Below, in pieces: positions 1 to 15,032 of a stretch of DNA of 64,000 bases. The first letter of the stretch is position 1. The number at the start of each line of letters is the position of its first letter. The position numbers were made by a program, and so were the translations under genes. The notes beneath the pieces were generated by a model that saw nothing but the letters and a program-made list of their open reading frames with translations, made no database searches and was not told the origin of the DNA. This DNA comes from Brachycybe producta (taxonomy: Eukaryota > Arthropoda > Diplopoda > Playtdesmida > Andrognathidae), in NCBI GenBank assembly GCA_036925085.1, contig JAUPFP010000124.1, forward strand, positions 164,890-228,889. The letters are read 5' to 3'.

Positions 1-1899
1 ATTCCAAATCGACCACTTTGTCCACATCTCGTTTGAAGATGAGAGCTCTCGGCGCTCTGTCGTACGAGAAGAAATCGCCGTACTTTTCGGCCTCTGCGGC
101 AGTTCCACTCAGTTCGTAGATATCACGAAAATAACTTTGGAAAAGAACGAAAAATATGACAAAAACCTGAAAGCCATTTCAATAAAACGACGTCGTAAGT
201 TACGGTGAATTATAACTCGGCCAAAAGCTCTGTTTTCTCAGTGTGTCGGTCATGTCTTGGGCCACCGCGTAACCAGGTATCTGTTCTGCGATCCAAAGGA
301 GTCCGTTCTTCAGGGTCTTTTGTCCTGGAAGGAACTTCTTATAATCTACGACCATCCATTGGTTGTTATATCTACGTGTAAATTCTTATTAATCGAAGAC
401 ACAAAATTAGTTTACCATGATATTCTTACGTTCCACTGTTGTATTTGAGGAAGAGAGTGGTCCACATCTGACCGGTGGTGGCCAATCGATTTGCGATCAC
501 GTTCCTCATGAACTCCAGGATGGTCTGTGGAGTCACGTACTTCCAAAGGGAGGCGTTGAAGTTTCCGATTGTCGTTTCCAGAATGGTCTACAAATAGAGA
601 AATATTTAAAATGGTGGCGGTTATTTGGGCCGTTCACTCGTACTTACGAGACCAGAAGCGACGGTGTAGAAATCGTCCATCGAGTAAACGGATCCTGGAT
701 ACGATGAAAATGACACTTTGCCACCTGCGATAAGCGGACTGCCTGTCGTAACAAGGGTTCGGTTTAATCAGGAATACATACAATTCTTGGAGAATGCGGT
801 TTTTTCCTTTTTTTCTTTACCGGGTGCATCTACTTCGTGGACGTTGAGTTCGTACTTCTTGAGAATTCTGAGCATGGTTTGATAGGAGGTCCATGTTGTG
901 TGAGCCACCAGAAGATCACTGTTATCAGGAAGGAGTTTGATGAGTGCAGAACAGGAACCGGAACCGAGCTTTCGTTTCAAATCGCTGCTTTTGTTGAGAG
1001 CTTGTTCCAAATCTTCGAGATCTCCGCCGAGGTTGAAGAATCTGGAAACATTGAATCGTGAACTATGAGAGATAAGAGGGCCAAAGGAAGAAAAACTTAC
1101 AGAAAGCCGAAGTCGCTGACGACGCTTTTCTTAAGTTTGACTGGGAACGGATTCTGGTAACCGTCTTGGATTCCCTGAAGTTGTTGTAGGATGAGGTCCA
1201 CCTAAAGTACGTGGGTCAAATCCGTCAAACGAAGGCCCAATACATTCTAATGGTTAATTGTGTACCTGGTGCCAATAGGCGTCAGTCTTTCCGAACTGTA
1301 CCGTCTGTTGTTTCATCCACTGTTTGTTGTCGTTCAAGTAGTCGTGAAGTCTGTCGCAATAGTCGTCCGGCGTGTCCTCGCAATACCCATCCACAGTGTT
1401 CATCCACTGCAAGTAGAGTAGGTCCGTCGTGACGTAGCCTTCGGCTAATCCTGCAGCATAAGCCTGAGCTGCGTCCGGATAACTCTCGTTCGTGACCACT
1501 TTCAGGAACGACCACCTATATTATATGGTGGATCGGAGGAACAACGAGAGTTATTACGAAGTATTCCTTTTCGTTGTCACCGTTTACTATAATTATTATT
1601 AAAGTTTTATTTCCATTGGCCACAAAAAAATTACACGAACGATTTACAATGAAGCCAATAGTCAATTATAAAAAAAAACATGACAGAGCGTGGTTTACGA
1701 ACCCGTTGGTGTCTATCTGGTTGGTGAAGTTAGCCCAGGCCACTCTTTCGTCGACGGTGCCGTTCAGAATGTGGTAATTGTTGGATTCGGCGTCCCAAAT
1801 GACGGACACGATCACCGATTCTGAAGTGAATTGCACTGTGGCGGTCACTTTCAATCCGAGGAGAAACAGCAGAAAAATTTTCAGATTTTGCTGCGACAT
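1..1899 (-). CDS. PLBD2: Phospholipase B-like 2 (lysosomal lamina-ancestor family), 3' end beyond window
   Basis: Eight exons in view, 5' to 3': 1899-1703, 1515-1266, 1201-1101, 1041-821, 742-648, 587-430, 371-204, 134-1 (continues off the window). About 441 codons are visible of a family length near 590. The N-terminus starts with a hydrophobic signal peptide. Family landmarks read clearly: [26 protein letters not shown], the [13 protein letters not shown] block, SSYPGS and [13 protein letters not shown]. The Cys in [10 protein letters not shown] matches the N-terminal nucleophile that the Ntn-hydrolase family exposes by autocatalytic cleavage. Members are soluble lysosomal glycoproteins; their enzymatic activity on phospholipids is weakly established. 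All introns follow GT-AG, and the frame stays open across every joint. The start at 1899 is chosen because it opens the signal peptide. Identification is by remembered family sequence, not by a search. Confidence 0.93.
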
Positions 1900-3565
1900 T
1901 TTGTTTTTATTTTAAATCTTTTGAAATTTAATCCGTTTTCAAGCAATCTCTAAAATTAATAACAAAATCCATATAATGAATTGAAGATGAGAAAAAGGGA
2001 CAAATTAACACTTACTAAAAAGTTGTTGTTGTTGTTGTTGCATCAACTTCAAAGTTGCCAATGGGCAATTCTTGTGCGTGATTTTCTCTTGTCTCGTTTT
2101 TTTTTTCCTTCGAAGACTTTGGGCGGCTAACTCGTGACTGAAAATGATAACAAATTCTAACCGAAATCAAGTTATCCTTCCCCCTCCTCCTCCTTCTCTT
2201 CTTTTTTTTTTTTTTTGAGATGCACTTTACTATTTCAACTTTTATCTATTAATAACTATTGAAAAGTAAAGTGAGAGATGGCGACAAATTATATCTCCCG
2301 AAATACTTTTTTTCTTAATCTCAGTATAAAAGAATGTTTCCTGTGATTAATAAAAGGTCACAGATTGAATTTGACACAAAAAACAAACAGTTAATCGATT
2401 GCATTTCTTATTGTTTTATTTTATTCAACTAAAGAGAAATGGAACTAGAGATAAAAATGTATTTTGAAAATTCGGTAAAATGGTTAGGAACAATGATAAC
2501 AACAGAATTTGAACAATGAAATTCTCAACCCCCACTTCTTCTCATTTCTTAGAACACTTGGCTCTCGACACACACAATCAACAAGAATTGATTACGACAG
2601 CTCGTACTTATCGCACGAACTCTTGAGTTTCTTATAAAGTTCGTTCTGTACAATCTTACGAGGTTCTTGGTTTCGGCACCGATTTTATAGAGATATGTTT
2701 TTTTTTTAAAGTACGCAACATGATTTAAAATAATAAAAAAAAGACTTGAAGGGTTTTTTTACTAGAAGTGTAAAAACACATTTAGAACGAACGACAATCA
2801 AGGGGAAAGAGAAAAAAAAAACCCTTTCAAAGTGTAATTCTTCTTCAAAATATTTATTATTTGCATACAATTTAAATAATGTTTTTCTTCTTAAATCCAT
2901 CCAATATTATTTACAATTATATATATATATATATATATATATATCCTATATAATAAGGGATATATGGTAGCAGTTTCACAATTATTTGGATATGAAACAA
3001 GAATTCAAAACGGTAAAAAAAACTGAGAATAATTTCTCGCTATTTCTTAATTTTTTTATTACGTAGCTCAAGTTATTATTTAAAATTAGATATAACTTTT
3101 TCCGAAACTAAAACTAAAAGGTAGCGCAGGCTTTTATTGCATATTTCTTGTGTCCAGTGGTCGGGGGTTCGGAAAGAGCAAAACTCACCGCCTCGAGTTC
3201 TACTTGTTCGATGTTCGATTACGAGCACGGCACATTATCGAAAAGCGATTCATTCTTTAGAATGTTGCCACAAAAACCGATATGAATTACTACGTTCTTT
3301 CAATTCGAAACTAAAGAGTCTTGATTATATTTGGTGTCTTCTTGTTCGTGATTTGTTCGAACAAATCGCGAGAATGAGAATAAAACCCTCCCTTATCCCT
3401 CAACTAAATACGATGATTATTTCAAATGCAAAACAACGCATACAACAGAACAAAAAAAAATCAAAATAATTTGGTCAAAAGTAAGGTTGCACTTGAATAG
3501 TGAAAATCAGCGCCCGAAAAGAGATGCAAGGGTGAAATAAGGTGCGAAAAGAGTCTTTTCTTCGA
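1900..3565. other. Intergenic: PLBD2 upstream region and CHEK2 3' UTR side
   Basis: AT-rich, no convincing coding exon. It contains a short GTT/TTG run near 2025-2040, an (AT)n microsatellite at about 2915-2945, and poly-T/poly-A tracts. A TTTATT on the plus strand near 3132-3137 reads AATAAA on the minus strand and is a plausible poly(A) signal for CHEK2, about 430 bases past its stop. The open frame at 3137-3469 on the plus strand has no domain and lies in what should be this 3' UTR. Confidence 0.5.
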
Positions 3566-4532
3566 TTATGAATTGGAATCGTCGGTGGCTTCTGTTGCCG
3601 TTTTCTTAGAAGGTGTCGTCGAAGTCGAATCGCCGTCAGAATCGCCATCCAGAGTTTCGCTCGATTCTTCATGTTGTCTCTTCAACTTCCGCTGTTACAA
3701 AAGAAAATAAAACGATTCGGAACAGAGTTCGAAAATGAGCGAAAAGAGAGAAGATAATAACGACCTTTGTTCTGTTTTCGACGACACCGTTGGCAGATGT
3801 GGGAAACATCAGCTTACGAGCTTTGGAAATCATTTCGTCATCCTTCAGCCAAGGATGATTCAAAGCATCGTCCGTAGTGAATCTCTTCATTGGATCGACG
3901 GTTAGGAACCGTTTAATCAAATCAATTGCTAAGAAAAAGAACGATGTTATGGCAAAAAATGAGACTAGTCGCATTTCCAACAGACCTTCGTTCGATATGA
4001 CGGACCAAGCATCTCTCGGAAAAGTGACACGTCCCTTTATTATCTGTTGAGGTAGCGGAAGGTCCGTGTATTCTTCCGAAAAGGGAGGATATCCGCTCAG
4101 ACTGAACGAAAGATGTTAGTTATGCACGGTTTAGGAGAACGGTTCGCTCTAATCGTGTGGTTACCACATGAAGAGAATGACTCCGAGGCTCCAACAGTCG
4201 ACCGCTTGCGTGTAACTTCCCGATCCCGCCGTCTTTAACACTTCCGGTGCCAAATAGTTTGGAGTTCCGCAGAAAGTTTTCATTAGGCTGTTGGCGTCCA
4301 TGAATTTAGAGAGACCGAAGTCGGTCACTTTGATGAGCGTTTCGGTGTCGTCCGTCGCGAGCAACACGTTCTCTAACTGAAACGACAAACCAATTTCAAG
4401 TGAAAACGGTCAAAACGAAATGTCCCTTGACTCATTCGTCGGTAATCTTGATAACCTTCAGATCTCGGTGTGTGATTCCCTTTTGGTGGAGGTACTGAAA
4501 AACATGAAAGGATTAAAAACGATTCGATTACA

Positions 4533-4568
<36 letters not shown>

Positions 4569-6006
4569 AGACGAAAAAAGGGTTTCCGGTACTTGAATGG
4601 AGATGACCAACTGATAAAATAATAGTTTAGCATCCGGTTCGTCGATTCCGTTTGTACTTTTAACTCTGTTGAACAGGTCGCCGCCTTCTATCCTGCAACG
4701 TATTTCGCAAAACTGATAAAAAGAGCATCGAAATGACGATTCTTTATGGAACTTACAATTCGAGGAATATAAATAGTGTGTCTGTCGTGTCGATCACATC
4801 TTCTATGTCTACGATACACGGCTGAAACGATCCAGAATAAATAATCGAAATCGTTTCTTTCGAGAGTAATTTTAAATGACAAACAATCCTCACGTGTTTT
4901 AGAGCCCTGAGAATGGTCACTTCGTTCATGAGGTGAGATGAAGATAAATTCTAAGGAACGTTATCGAACGAGAAATAGAATCGAATCGATTTTCGATCAG
5001 AGACGGAATTTGTGACTTACGAGGGCCGGAGTCCTTCCTCCCATCGAAAAGGTCTTCTTGGATATGATCTTAATTGCACATTTCTTACAAGTTCCTTTCT
5101 CGAATCCAAGCCTCACTTCGCCACACGCACCTCTTAACGAGGGAAGAGTTTTCCGATATAGTTTTCAGAAGACGAAGGATAGAGAGATGATGAGAACTCA
5201 CCGACCGATTTCGCGCGAGACCGTGTACCTACTACGAACTTCTTCCGGGAATTGCTCGTCCTCCTTCGCATTCAGGTCCAAATATACGTATGCTGCGGAA
5301 TAATCGACGGCGCATTAATTCACTCGTCACATTCACATGTAAATCGTTTTAACCTCTGTTCTGTGAGGTTGCCAATGCTATTTCGTCGTTGTTATTCAGA
5401 ACTTGCTTCTTGGTTTTGCCCAGTTTGGTTCCGTTCACGAACGTTCCGTTGCTGCTCGTGTCCTCCAGACAAGTGTGACAACCCTTTGCCGTGTTTTCCT
5501 ATAGACAAGTATCAATTATTATGAGAAGAGAATCGGTTGTCTTGATGGCGAAGAGGCGTATCATAATCGAACCCTTTTGAGCACGAAGTGGACTTTGCTA
5601 TAAACCAAGTATTTGGACTGGTTTCGTGACTTTGGATCGTGAAAGGAGACATCGCAGTTGTCGCCACGTCCAAACACATAGCACAGTTTGCATAGATCTA
5701 GCGACAACGGTTAAAACGGAAAGAAAATATAGATTACCCGGGGGGGATATGTGGATGGTGTTTTTTTTTTCTTTTTTCTATACCTACAGCGGCGAAGTCG
5801 GCTCCAACCGGGAGCAATCGTCCCCAGGCAGGGTCCTTCTTCTCTTGTTGTGAAGCGTTGTCGTCCTCTTCGGAATAGACGGCGGTGTCAGACACGTCCA
5901 GTGTCTCCATACTACACAAGGTATTGGCCGAAGCGGACTGGCTTTGGGACTGTGGCTGGCTCCCTCCATCCACTCCGCCTCCTCCGTTTGATTCATCTTG
6001 GTGCAT
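3566..6006 (-). CDS. CHEK2: Checkpoint kinase 2 (FHA + Ser/Thr kinase)
   Basis: Thirteen exons: 6006-5784, 5697-5573, 5498-5354, 5292-5202, 5132-5021, 4950-4894, 4821-4757, 4692-4593, 4494-4456, 4376-4165, 4101-3986, 3928-3765, 3691-3566. The total of 1575 nt gives 524 aa, against 543 in human. The N-terminus has four SQ dipeptides, a small ATM/ATR-type SQ cluster, but no TQ. The FHA domain (about residues 70-165) shows FGRG and SSNGTFVN. The kinase (about 190-460) has GRGACGEV, AIKII, HRDLK (D317), DFG (D338) and the activation loop [16 protein letters not shown] with both human autophosphorylation threonines. The C-terminus is basic then Ser/Thr-rich. HRDLK is followed by LEN instead of PEN. 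Expected role: nuclear DNA-damage checkpoint kinase downstream of ATM. The first Met is uncertain, because an in-frame Met also exists at 6111. Confidence 0.95.
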
Positions 6007-6753
6007 TACAATTTCTTCGTTGTGTTTGATTTCAATATGTCTAAATTCCACAGAGTGATGAAAGAAAGAAAAAGACAGATCATGAAAGGTTAACCTAAAA
6101 GTAAAAAACACAACAAACCTCTTTTAAGTTAAAGAGTCGAATAATAAGCACATTGGCAGGACAGCCGTCAAATGTGAATCGGCGTGACTCGTGTCTGGTG
6201 ACTAGAAATTACTATGCGATGTTAACACAGTGCGCACCGCTTGAGTGCTCTGAACTAATAACTAATTGTTTCTAACCTTGGTTTCTCTTCTGTTTTCTAA
6301 CAAACTTTAGGATAGCTTTGGGTGGGCTTAGAATTTCTAATTAAGTTTAAAAGTTAAAATCTTTCTTTGAAATTAAGAAATTATTAAGTGAAAGGTGGGT
6401 GAAACCTAATATGGCGTCTTCTTGCTTCGTATTTCAATGGAGATGACGCCATTTTTAGTTACCCGTCGAGTCAAAACTGGTTTAAAAAATCTGACGTCAT
6501 GTCTCGTATGGCAGTCATAATTTGTTTGTTTCGATATATCGATCAGTTGTTTGATCGATGCCATTGCTGTAAAATGGGCATGCGCCAAGGTTGGTAGAGG
6601 TTTGCGACACGATATAACTCAGCGGTGGTGGGGGTGAAGTAACATGTCACTTCAATTATACGTTTCAATGAGTGTGGCGCCATTTTCGTTCACCCGTTTA
6701 ACTAATACGATGTTCGTTAGACAGCCATATGTAGACAGCTTCAGAATTTCTTT

Positions 6754-6882
6754 GGCTCCTCCCTTTTATGAGGAACGGCAACGTCTAATTGGTTTGTTAT
6801 TTGATTTGACGTCACATGCCCCACCCTTTTCAATTTCTAATTGGTTAATATTTGGTATGACGCTTATAAAAAGGCGAGGCAA
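6754..6882. repeat. MULE-like palindromic MITE (family A), diverged copy
   Basis: Inner termini read GCTCCTCCCTTTTATGA on the left and, on the right, TATAAAAAGGCGAGGC, an imperfect inverted pair. The interior shares TCTAATTGGTTTG and a GACGTCACATGC stretch with the copies at 33186-33401 and about 45105-45290. Confidence 0.6.
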
Positions 6883-6920
6883 ACGAGTGTATTTTACTGC
6901 GCTTACTTGCCTGTGATATT

Positions 6921-7155
6921 CTGTCTTTCAGAAGAGCAAAATTAAGTGAGACTAGAAAGAGTTTTAAAAACTAGACGGGTAGCTCAAACAATTGAGGTTA
7001 TTTTCATCATGTTGATATCTTTCAAAATAAACTTTTTATAGACAAAATTTTATAAAATGTTATCTGCGTTATTTTAAAGCTTATTTTTGAAAAATATTAA
7101 CATTAAGTGATCTGGTTATCCTTCTAGTTTCGAAAACACATTCACGTTCTGCTCC
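6921..7155. repeat. MITE-B copy
   Basis: Begins with CTGTCTTTCAGAAGAG. It contains the sub-terminal AAACTAGA block, CATGTTGATATCTTTCAAAA and AATAAACTTTTTATAG, and ends near CTTCTAGTTTCGAAAACAC. The same order of blocks recurs in about 17 other places in this window. Confidence 0.75.
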
Positions 7156-7316
7156 ATATATTATTATACCTGAAAGTTTAATTAACAGTTTCTATTAAAC
7201 TAATCATTAAAATATTTTATTAGCCAAAATATACAAAGTTATAGTTAATTTTCTTATTGTTTTAATATTTATGCTTGTTATGTAATAGATGGGGTGGTCG
7301 TCGTCGTCTCTCCTCC

Positions 7317-9001
7317 TCATTCGCTGCTGCTTCCGTACGATCTTTGGCCGTTGACGACCAAAGGAGTTCGTTCTCCTGTATCGTTTCTCGATACGATTTC
7401 AGGAAGAGGAGTTATGCTGGATGGAAGGAAAGAGAGTGTTTTGAGGAGGACCCCCTTCAGAAGCATCCGAACGCCTCCAATCCCTTCCCAACTTCGATAT
7501 ACGAGACTGTTGAGAACGGCTTGTAATGGATTGAGAACGGCCTAACAAAATAATCGGTTTCTCTTTATATAGTTATTTTGTATTGAAGGTATCGATCTTT
7601 TTTTAATAATTACCATGATGTACCAAACAGTGACGATCGTACTTCTGATTTCAGTGAGTCTGTACCACATCGTCCACAGCAAAAGGCTGTTTACCACGTT
7701 CGGCAACCAACTGAAAAACACGGAACGAGTGACACTTTCAAAAGGTGTGTTCGAACAGACAAATCGCTCACCAGACGTAGAAGACGAGGACAATATCGAA
7801 GAACTTCTGGTTCAGTGCGGTTGCCAATTGCCTCTCTTGATGGCTGAACATTCCAAAACTCTTCGTCAACAGTTCATTCACTAATAAGCCATATCAAAGA
7901 AATGAAAAACCGTTTTATCGTCTCTTCTATGTTTTGTGATTCTGTTCTTCAATTACCTTGTCTAGAGGAAACGATGTAAAGGATCGGATTTCCAATCATG
8001 GTGACGAGCATTGGAATCTGGTTACACAAGTAGTTTGGAAGGACGTGAGAGACATCGTGACGACAACTACACAGTCCATTTTATTTCGAACCGTTAGAAG
8101 TTCGATTCGATCGAGTAGAAAAAGTGAGACACTTACTTTAGATTGGGTTTGTACAAGAGGGAGAGTCCCACGGTGGACGTCACGGCCGGTGTAATCCAAC
8201 TCAGAAGGTGGTACACGAGAGATTTACTAGAATATTCCAATTGAGAAATAAGAAAACAAGCACCAAACTCGTAAGAGGGGAAGACGGACAGACCCTTGTT
8301 TACGATGGAGGACCAGGTACATGTCGATTGCGTAACAGAGATTCCAGAAGTAGGTGGCTGTGTAGAAATACTGGATCCATCCCTACAGATAAATGTATAT
8401 ATTAAAGAGCGTTAGCCGAACTGATCTGAAGATCGAGGTGCTCGATCTTAAATACCGAAATGAGAGCACAGAACAATCCTCCGTTGTTGTTTTCGATGTC
8501 GTCGGTGACTCTGATGAGCCAGTAACTGGATCTTATCAAGATTCCTGTTAAGAAAACACAATAAATATCAGTTGTTGTCATCGTTTGTTGTGATGTGGAT
8601 TGCTTTCTCTAACCGATGGCCGCTTGAAGATCGGCGAAAGCCAACCAAGCGATGATCCTCCTCTGTCTCGCTCCCGAGAATTGGAGTTTCTTGAAGGTGG
8701 AGACCCTCTCTGGACGAGGCAGCAGTTGGTAGGCGGCTCCCACGATGCTCAGAAGGGAGGAGAAGATGCAGACGATCGTGTACCAGTCTACCCTGAAGTC
8801 GAGGGTGCTGTCGATGCCGACACCACTACTGTCCACCACGCAGCAGAAGGTATCCATCGTCGGAGAGGTCATCGGTGGGCACGACACCTGGCTCCAGCAC
8901 CCGCCTGGAAAGATAGTAAGTGCCTTGTGGTTAGCTAAGCCACGTTCACATTCGACCGAGGAATCTAAGGACGAGCTGCTGATCGGATCATCATCGGCCA
9001 T
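7317..9001 (-). CDS. GPR143: GPR143-type (ocular albinism 1) G-protein-coupled receptor
   Basis: Eight exons: 9001-8614, 8544-8456, 8382-8294, 8226-8137, 8066-7957, 7880-7772, 7710-7614, 7541-7317; 1197 nt, 398 aa (human 404). Family landmarks: PTMDTFCC near the N-terminus, QLLP, an IRSSYWL stretch, WIQYFYTATYFWNLCYAIDM in TM3, LPNYLCNQIPML, CWLPNVVNSLLLW in TM6, and VWYIM...LNPLQAVLNSLVY in TM7. All seven membrane segments are accounted for. Known members are pigment-cell/lysosomal receptors coupling to Gi/o, with L-DOPA proposed as ligand in mammals; the role here is unknown. The start may be the Met at 8872, giving PTMDTFCC close to the N-terminus as in human; the longer start at 9001 adds 43 residues. 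Confidence 0.9.
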
Positions 9002-9637
9002 TGTCCTAAGCTTCCTTACAATCTCCGTCCTACTCTCTCTCTTTCGAGTGTGTTCGAAAGTGCAATTGAAAACACATAAACGGAAATTAATACCACGTTT
9101 CTCAAGATCAAGTGCTACTTATGTAACCACATATCTTGTGACCTTTCCCCCTTTACATGACAGTTATGTACTCAAGAGTGGATTAATAGATCCTGTGTGT
9201 ATGTTTTAATGGTCTTGGGTTTTTGTGCGTGTGTTTAACTGTCTTATGACAAATAACAGGCGGCCTATGAGTCGCAATTACATAAACATTAATTAAATAA
9301 CTAATGAGTTGTCTCGTCGTTTAAAGGACATCTCCATTTAAATGCAATTAACATGGATAACAATCTACTTTGATGATAAGCACCTAATTAAAGTTTGACA
9401 TGCGACGCGCCTCAGTCCCTCGATCTTAAAAAAAAACCCTTTTGCAGCAATACCAACGACCGCGTGGTCTCCTTTAAATTTCCCGCCAATTTCTCTCCTA
9501 ATTGGCTTGCACGAGAAGCGGCGCGCGCACGTGATGCGATAACCCTCCAAACGAGAAAATAAGATTGCGTAATGATAACCGGTTACGTAATCGTATACAT
9601 ACATCATCGGTTATTACGTAATCGGTGATCGCCCAAG
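9002..9637. promoter_or_regulatory. Divergent intergenic region GPR143 / thioredoxin reductase
   Basis: About 640 bases between two head-to-head genes, so probably a shared promoter. It holds three near-identical bZIP-like palindromes: ATTGCGTAATG (9564-9574), GGTTACGTAATCG (9581-9593) and ATTACGTAATCGG (9612-9624). The last ends about 13 bases before the reductase start codon. The GC-richer stretch 9480-9540 contains GCGCGCGCACGTG. No coding exon is seen. Confidence 0.5.
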
Positions 9638-12288
<2,651 letters not shown>

Positions 12289-12417
12289 TTTTCTAACTGG
12301 ATTTTGATCCATTCTCGACATCGACTGCCTTGTTATTTCCACTACTTAAAAACGGTTCTGTTGATGTTTTTATGGACAGAATCCAGTTATTTTGTCTGTT
12401 AGCCTTAAAGCGAGTTA

Positions 12418-12498
12418 TTTCCGACTCGAATAAGAATGACGTCGAAGTTAGAAATTCAAGCATTACTTGGAATAACTGTGACCGATGACGGTCGGAAA
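12418..12498 (+). promoter_or_regulatory. Candidate SECIS element in the TXNRD 3' UTR
   Basis: Basal helix: TTTCCGAC (12418-12425) pairs perfectly with GTCGGAAA (12491-12498). ATGA (12436-12439) and GA (12484-12485) can form the non-Watson-Crick quartet. Upper helix: GTCGAAGTTA (12441-12450) pairs with TAACTGTGAC (12473-12482) with one mismatch. The apical loop begins GAAA, providing the conserved unpaired adenines. It lies about 130 bases after the true stop. Built by eye; no folding program was run. Confidence 0.75.
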
Positions 12499-12747
12499 AA
12501 ACTACTTAATAGTCATTAGTCATGATTTTTATTAATTAAATCGATTTATTTGAATTGTTTGAAAAAAATTGTTTAGTCACTTTTGATTTGAAGAGAGAAA
12601 TTATATCAGAATTTATAAGTAAGTCCTTTCTGACGATCGAGACTTAAGTGATCGATCGTTCGTTCGTTTCTTCTTTGAGAGAGATGGACGGACTATTTAT
12701 TAGTCTTGCGCTCGTGACGTCTTCGATCTTAACTGAGCTGGAGAACT

Positions 12748-15032
12748 TCAGGGTTTTCTTTGTTGTCCGTTATTGGCAACGTGTTGATGACGCGACTTGT
12801 GTTTGTTCACCTGAATCCTTTGCTGTTGTTCTTCGAGACATCCGAACCAGTACTGAGTAGTCGACAGCGGATAATGTTCGTCAACGTGAACTTTTTTGTC
12901 GTTGAATCGGTAGAAGTTCTTTCCCAGGAAGAAGTACGTGTGCCCTACGAAGTGAGACAAACGATGTAGAAAGTGCCTTAACTCTGGTTAATAATCTTTA
13001 TACCATCTTTCCATTTGAAGGCCGTGTCGACTGGATACGGAATTCCTCGCCACCGACTCATTCCGTGTGGATAATTAGGATCCATCTTCTGTACAGTTCC
13101 GTTGTAGCGCCAGTATTCACTTCCACTCAAGAAGTACGTCTTCTGATTCTTTCCCCAAATGAAAGCGGCGTCCAGTTTGTTGACGTATGAGGAGATGCCC
13201 AGATCGGTTAACGTGTGAGGATATTTGTTCACAAAGTTCATTCCGTCGAACGTGAAGACGTTACGACCTGAATAACAGCCGAAAAAGGATGACGAATTCC
13301 GAATACGAGGGACCCTCGATCTCGTGTTTACTTACCGGAGTAAAAGTGAATGTGACCGTCTTTGTCGTTCTCGTAAGCGGCATCTATTCGTGCGATCGGT
13401 TTCGGAAAGTCAAACATGTAACGGAATTTTGTCGGATATCCACTCTGAATTATTTTTCTTTCTCGGAATCGCCACATGTACTAAAAAGAGAACTTTTCTC
13501 TCGCCAGGCTTTCTTATTGTTCTCGATCAAATCGGACACTTACCTCATCTTTGAAAACGAACAGTTCTCCTCTGAGAAGAGCCATCGAATCGTACAATCC
13601 GTCACAGATGTCGGGAACAATGGCTGTTGGAGTGGTGGTCGTGGTCGGCGGTGGAGGTGATGTCGCCGTAGTTTGTACCTGGTCGTCATCTTCGTGATCT
13701 CGGTGACCGTCTGCGTCGTTTTCTTCTTCATCGTGACCAGGGTCGTATCGATCTTCGCCGTCATTTTTTGAATCTTCTTCGTCATCCGATGTAGGTTCGA
13801 TTTCGTCACCGTTTTCTTTGTTGTGGTCGATGTCTCCATCCTCGAATTGAGCGCGAACTATCGCAGTATAAGAATGTTAGCACCAAATTCACTTATAATG
13901 TAACAGCGTCGCGTTAAGATGGTTTATGAACTGCTGATTATGGCGATGTTTACACATTAAAACCAGCTTACACTCACCGTATAAGTCGTACATCGCCAGG
14001 ATATCGTCGTATCCTAATCTGAAATTGGGACTGTATCCCTTGTAGTATGGGAACATGATGGACTGGGGATCCGGAGAATGAGCCAAACCCAAACTGTGAC
14101 CCAGTTCATGTGCAGCAACAGTGAAGAAGTCGACCCCTTTTTCGGATGAAAGCAAACGATTTGAATATAGAATTCTAATTAAGAAAGACTGAAAAAGAAA
14201 AAGTTAATATTTACCATCTCCTGGTCCCACCGTCCAGTCTTCGTCATCGTCAAAGTGAACGTCGCCACCGTACGCTCCGAAATCGTATGGGAAATAGGCA
14301 TGAGCCAAAGTGTTGCCCATTCCGTCGAAAGGATAACCGTCTCCATGTGGACCACGAGCGAAGGCAACCACGATATCGGCGTTGATGTTGTCCTCTTGGA
14401 AAGTGAACGTCATTGGAGAATATTCACTCCAAACCTTGAACGCTCTGGACAGTTCGCTCAGGATCACTTCGCGGCTGCCCAATTTAGGTGTCCAATTGGC
14501 CAAACTTTTATATTTGAAAGGGAAAAACGACATGTGACGAGTTGAGATTAAGAGAAGGGATTTTATATTCATATAAGAGCCCTACAAGTAACTGAGGTGT
14601 CTTCTGGACCACCCTTGAGATGCTATGATGTAACGGCGTTCTCGCCGTCCACCGGACGTCGTTTCGTTCGTCTGTGGACGAATGACATCTGGGACACCGC
14701 ATCTTGGTTTCTGCATCAGATCTCTTGTCAGATTGTCCATTCGACCAGTCACTGGAATGCCACCAAAGTTTTGCATCTGCTTAACGGCTTCAATGACAGC
14801 GTCTTGTTTGTACAAAGCTTCCGTCATCGGATCGGACGGTTCCAGGTAACCGAATTTCTGAAAGAATTTGATCTGCCACCCGTAGCCTCGACATTAGTTC
14901 ATTCTAAAATGATTTGTGTTTTCCTCCAAGTCTTACCTCCATTGCATTGGGTAGATCTTCCTTTTTAAGAGGTAATCCGGAAGTGTTGAAAATGATTGTC
15001 AACATGACACCGATGGCAATGCCCACGGACAT
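12748..15032 (-). CDS. Secreted matrix metalloproteinase with furin site, acidic linker and hemopexin domain
   Basis: Eight exons: 15032-14937, 14857-14586, 14504-14215, 14136-13978, 13857-13544, 13480-13336, 13267-13004, 12944-12748; 1737 nt, 578 aa. Order: signal peptide (about 1-20); propeptide with cysteine switch PRCGVPD (C85); furin-type RRERR (103-107), so activation in the secretory pathway is likely; catalytic domain with HELGHSLGLAH (His 229, 233, 239) and Met-turn SIMFP (M247); a strongly acidic Asp/Glu-rich linker (about 278-335) then a Pro/Thr run; hemopexin propeller starting DICDG and ending WFGC. Expected to cleave extracellular-matrix or cell-surface proteins. The tail after the last hemopexin Cys is about 25 residues and basic; a splice there cannot be excluded. 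It runs tail to tail with TXNRD, and a minus-strand AATAAA lies near 12530. Confidence 0.93.

Larger units (their letters stand above)
6007..7316. other. Intergenic CHEK2 upstream / GPR143 3' side, with two MITEs
   Basis: No gene seen. It holds a copy of the MULE-like palindromic family at about 6754-6882 and a MITE-B copy at about 6921-7155. A minus-strand AATAAA near 7214-7222 fits the GPR143 poly(A) site. Several short ATGGCG-type motifs occur at 6412-6700. Open frames here are short and without homology. Confidence 0.5.

Noticed and set aside
1..1899. Initial reading of the first gene as an M2 peptidase (ACE-like)
   Set aside because: The [10 protein letters not shown] block and the NQWMVVDY block are diagnostic of phospholipase B-like proteins.
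7615..7884. Plus-strand open frame of 89 codons with a signal-peptide-like start
   Set aside because: It is antisense to exons 6 and 7 of GPR143, whose reading frame, splice sites and family residues account for this stretch.
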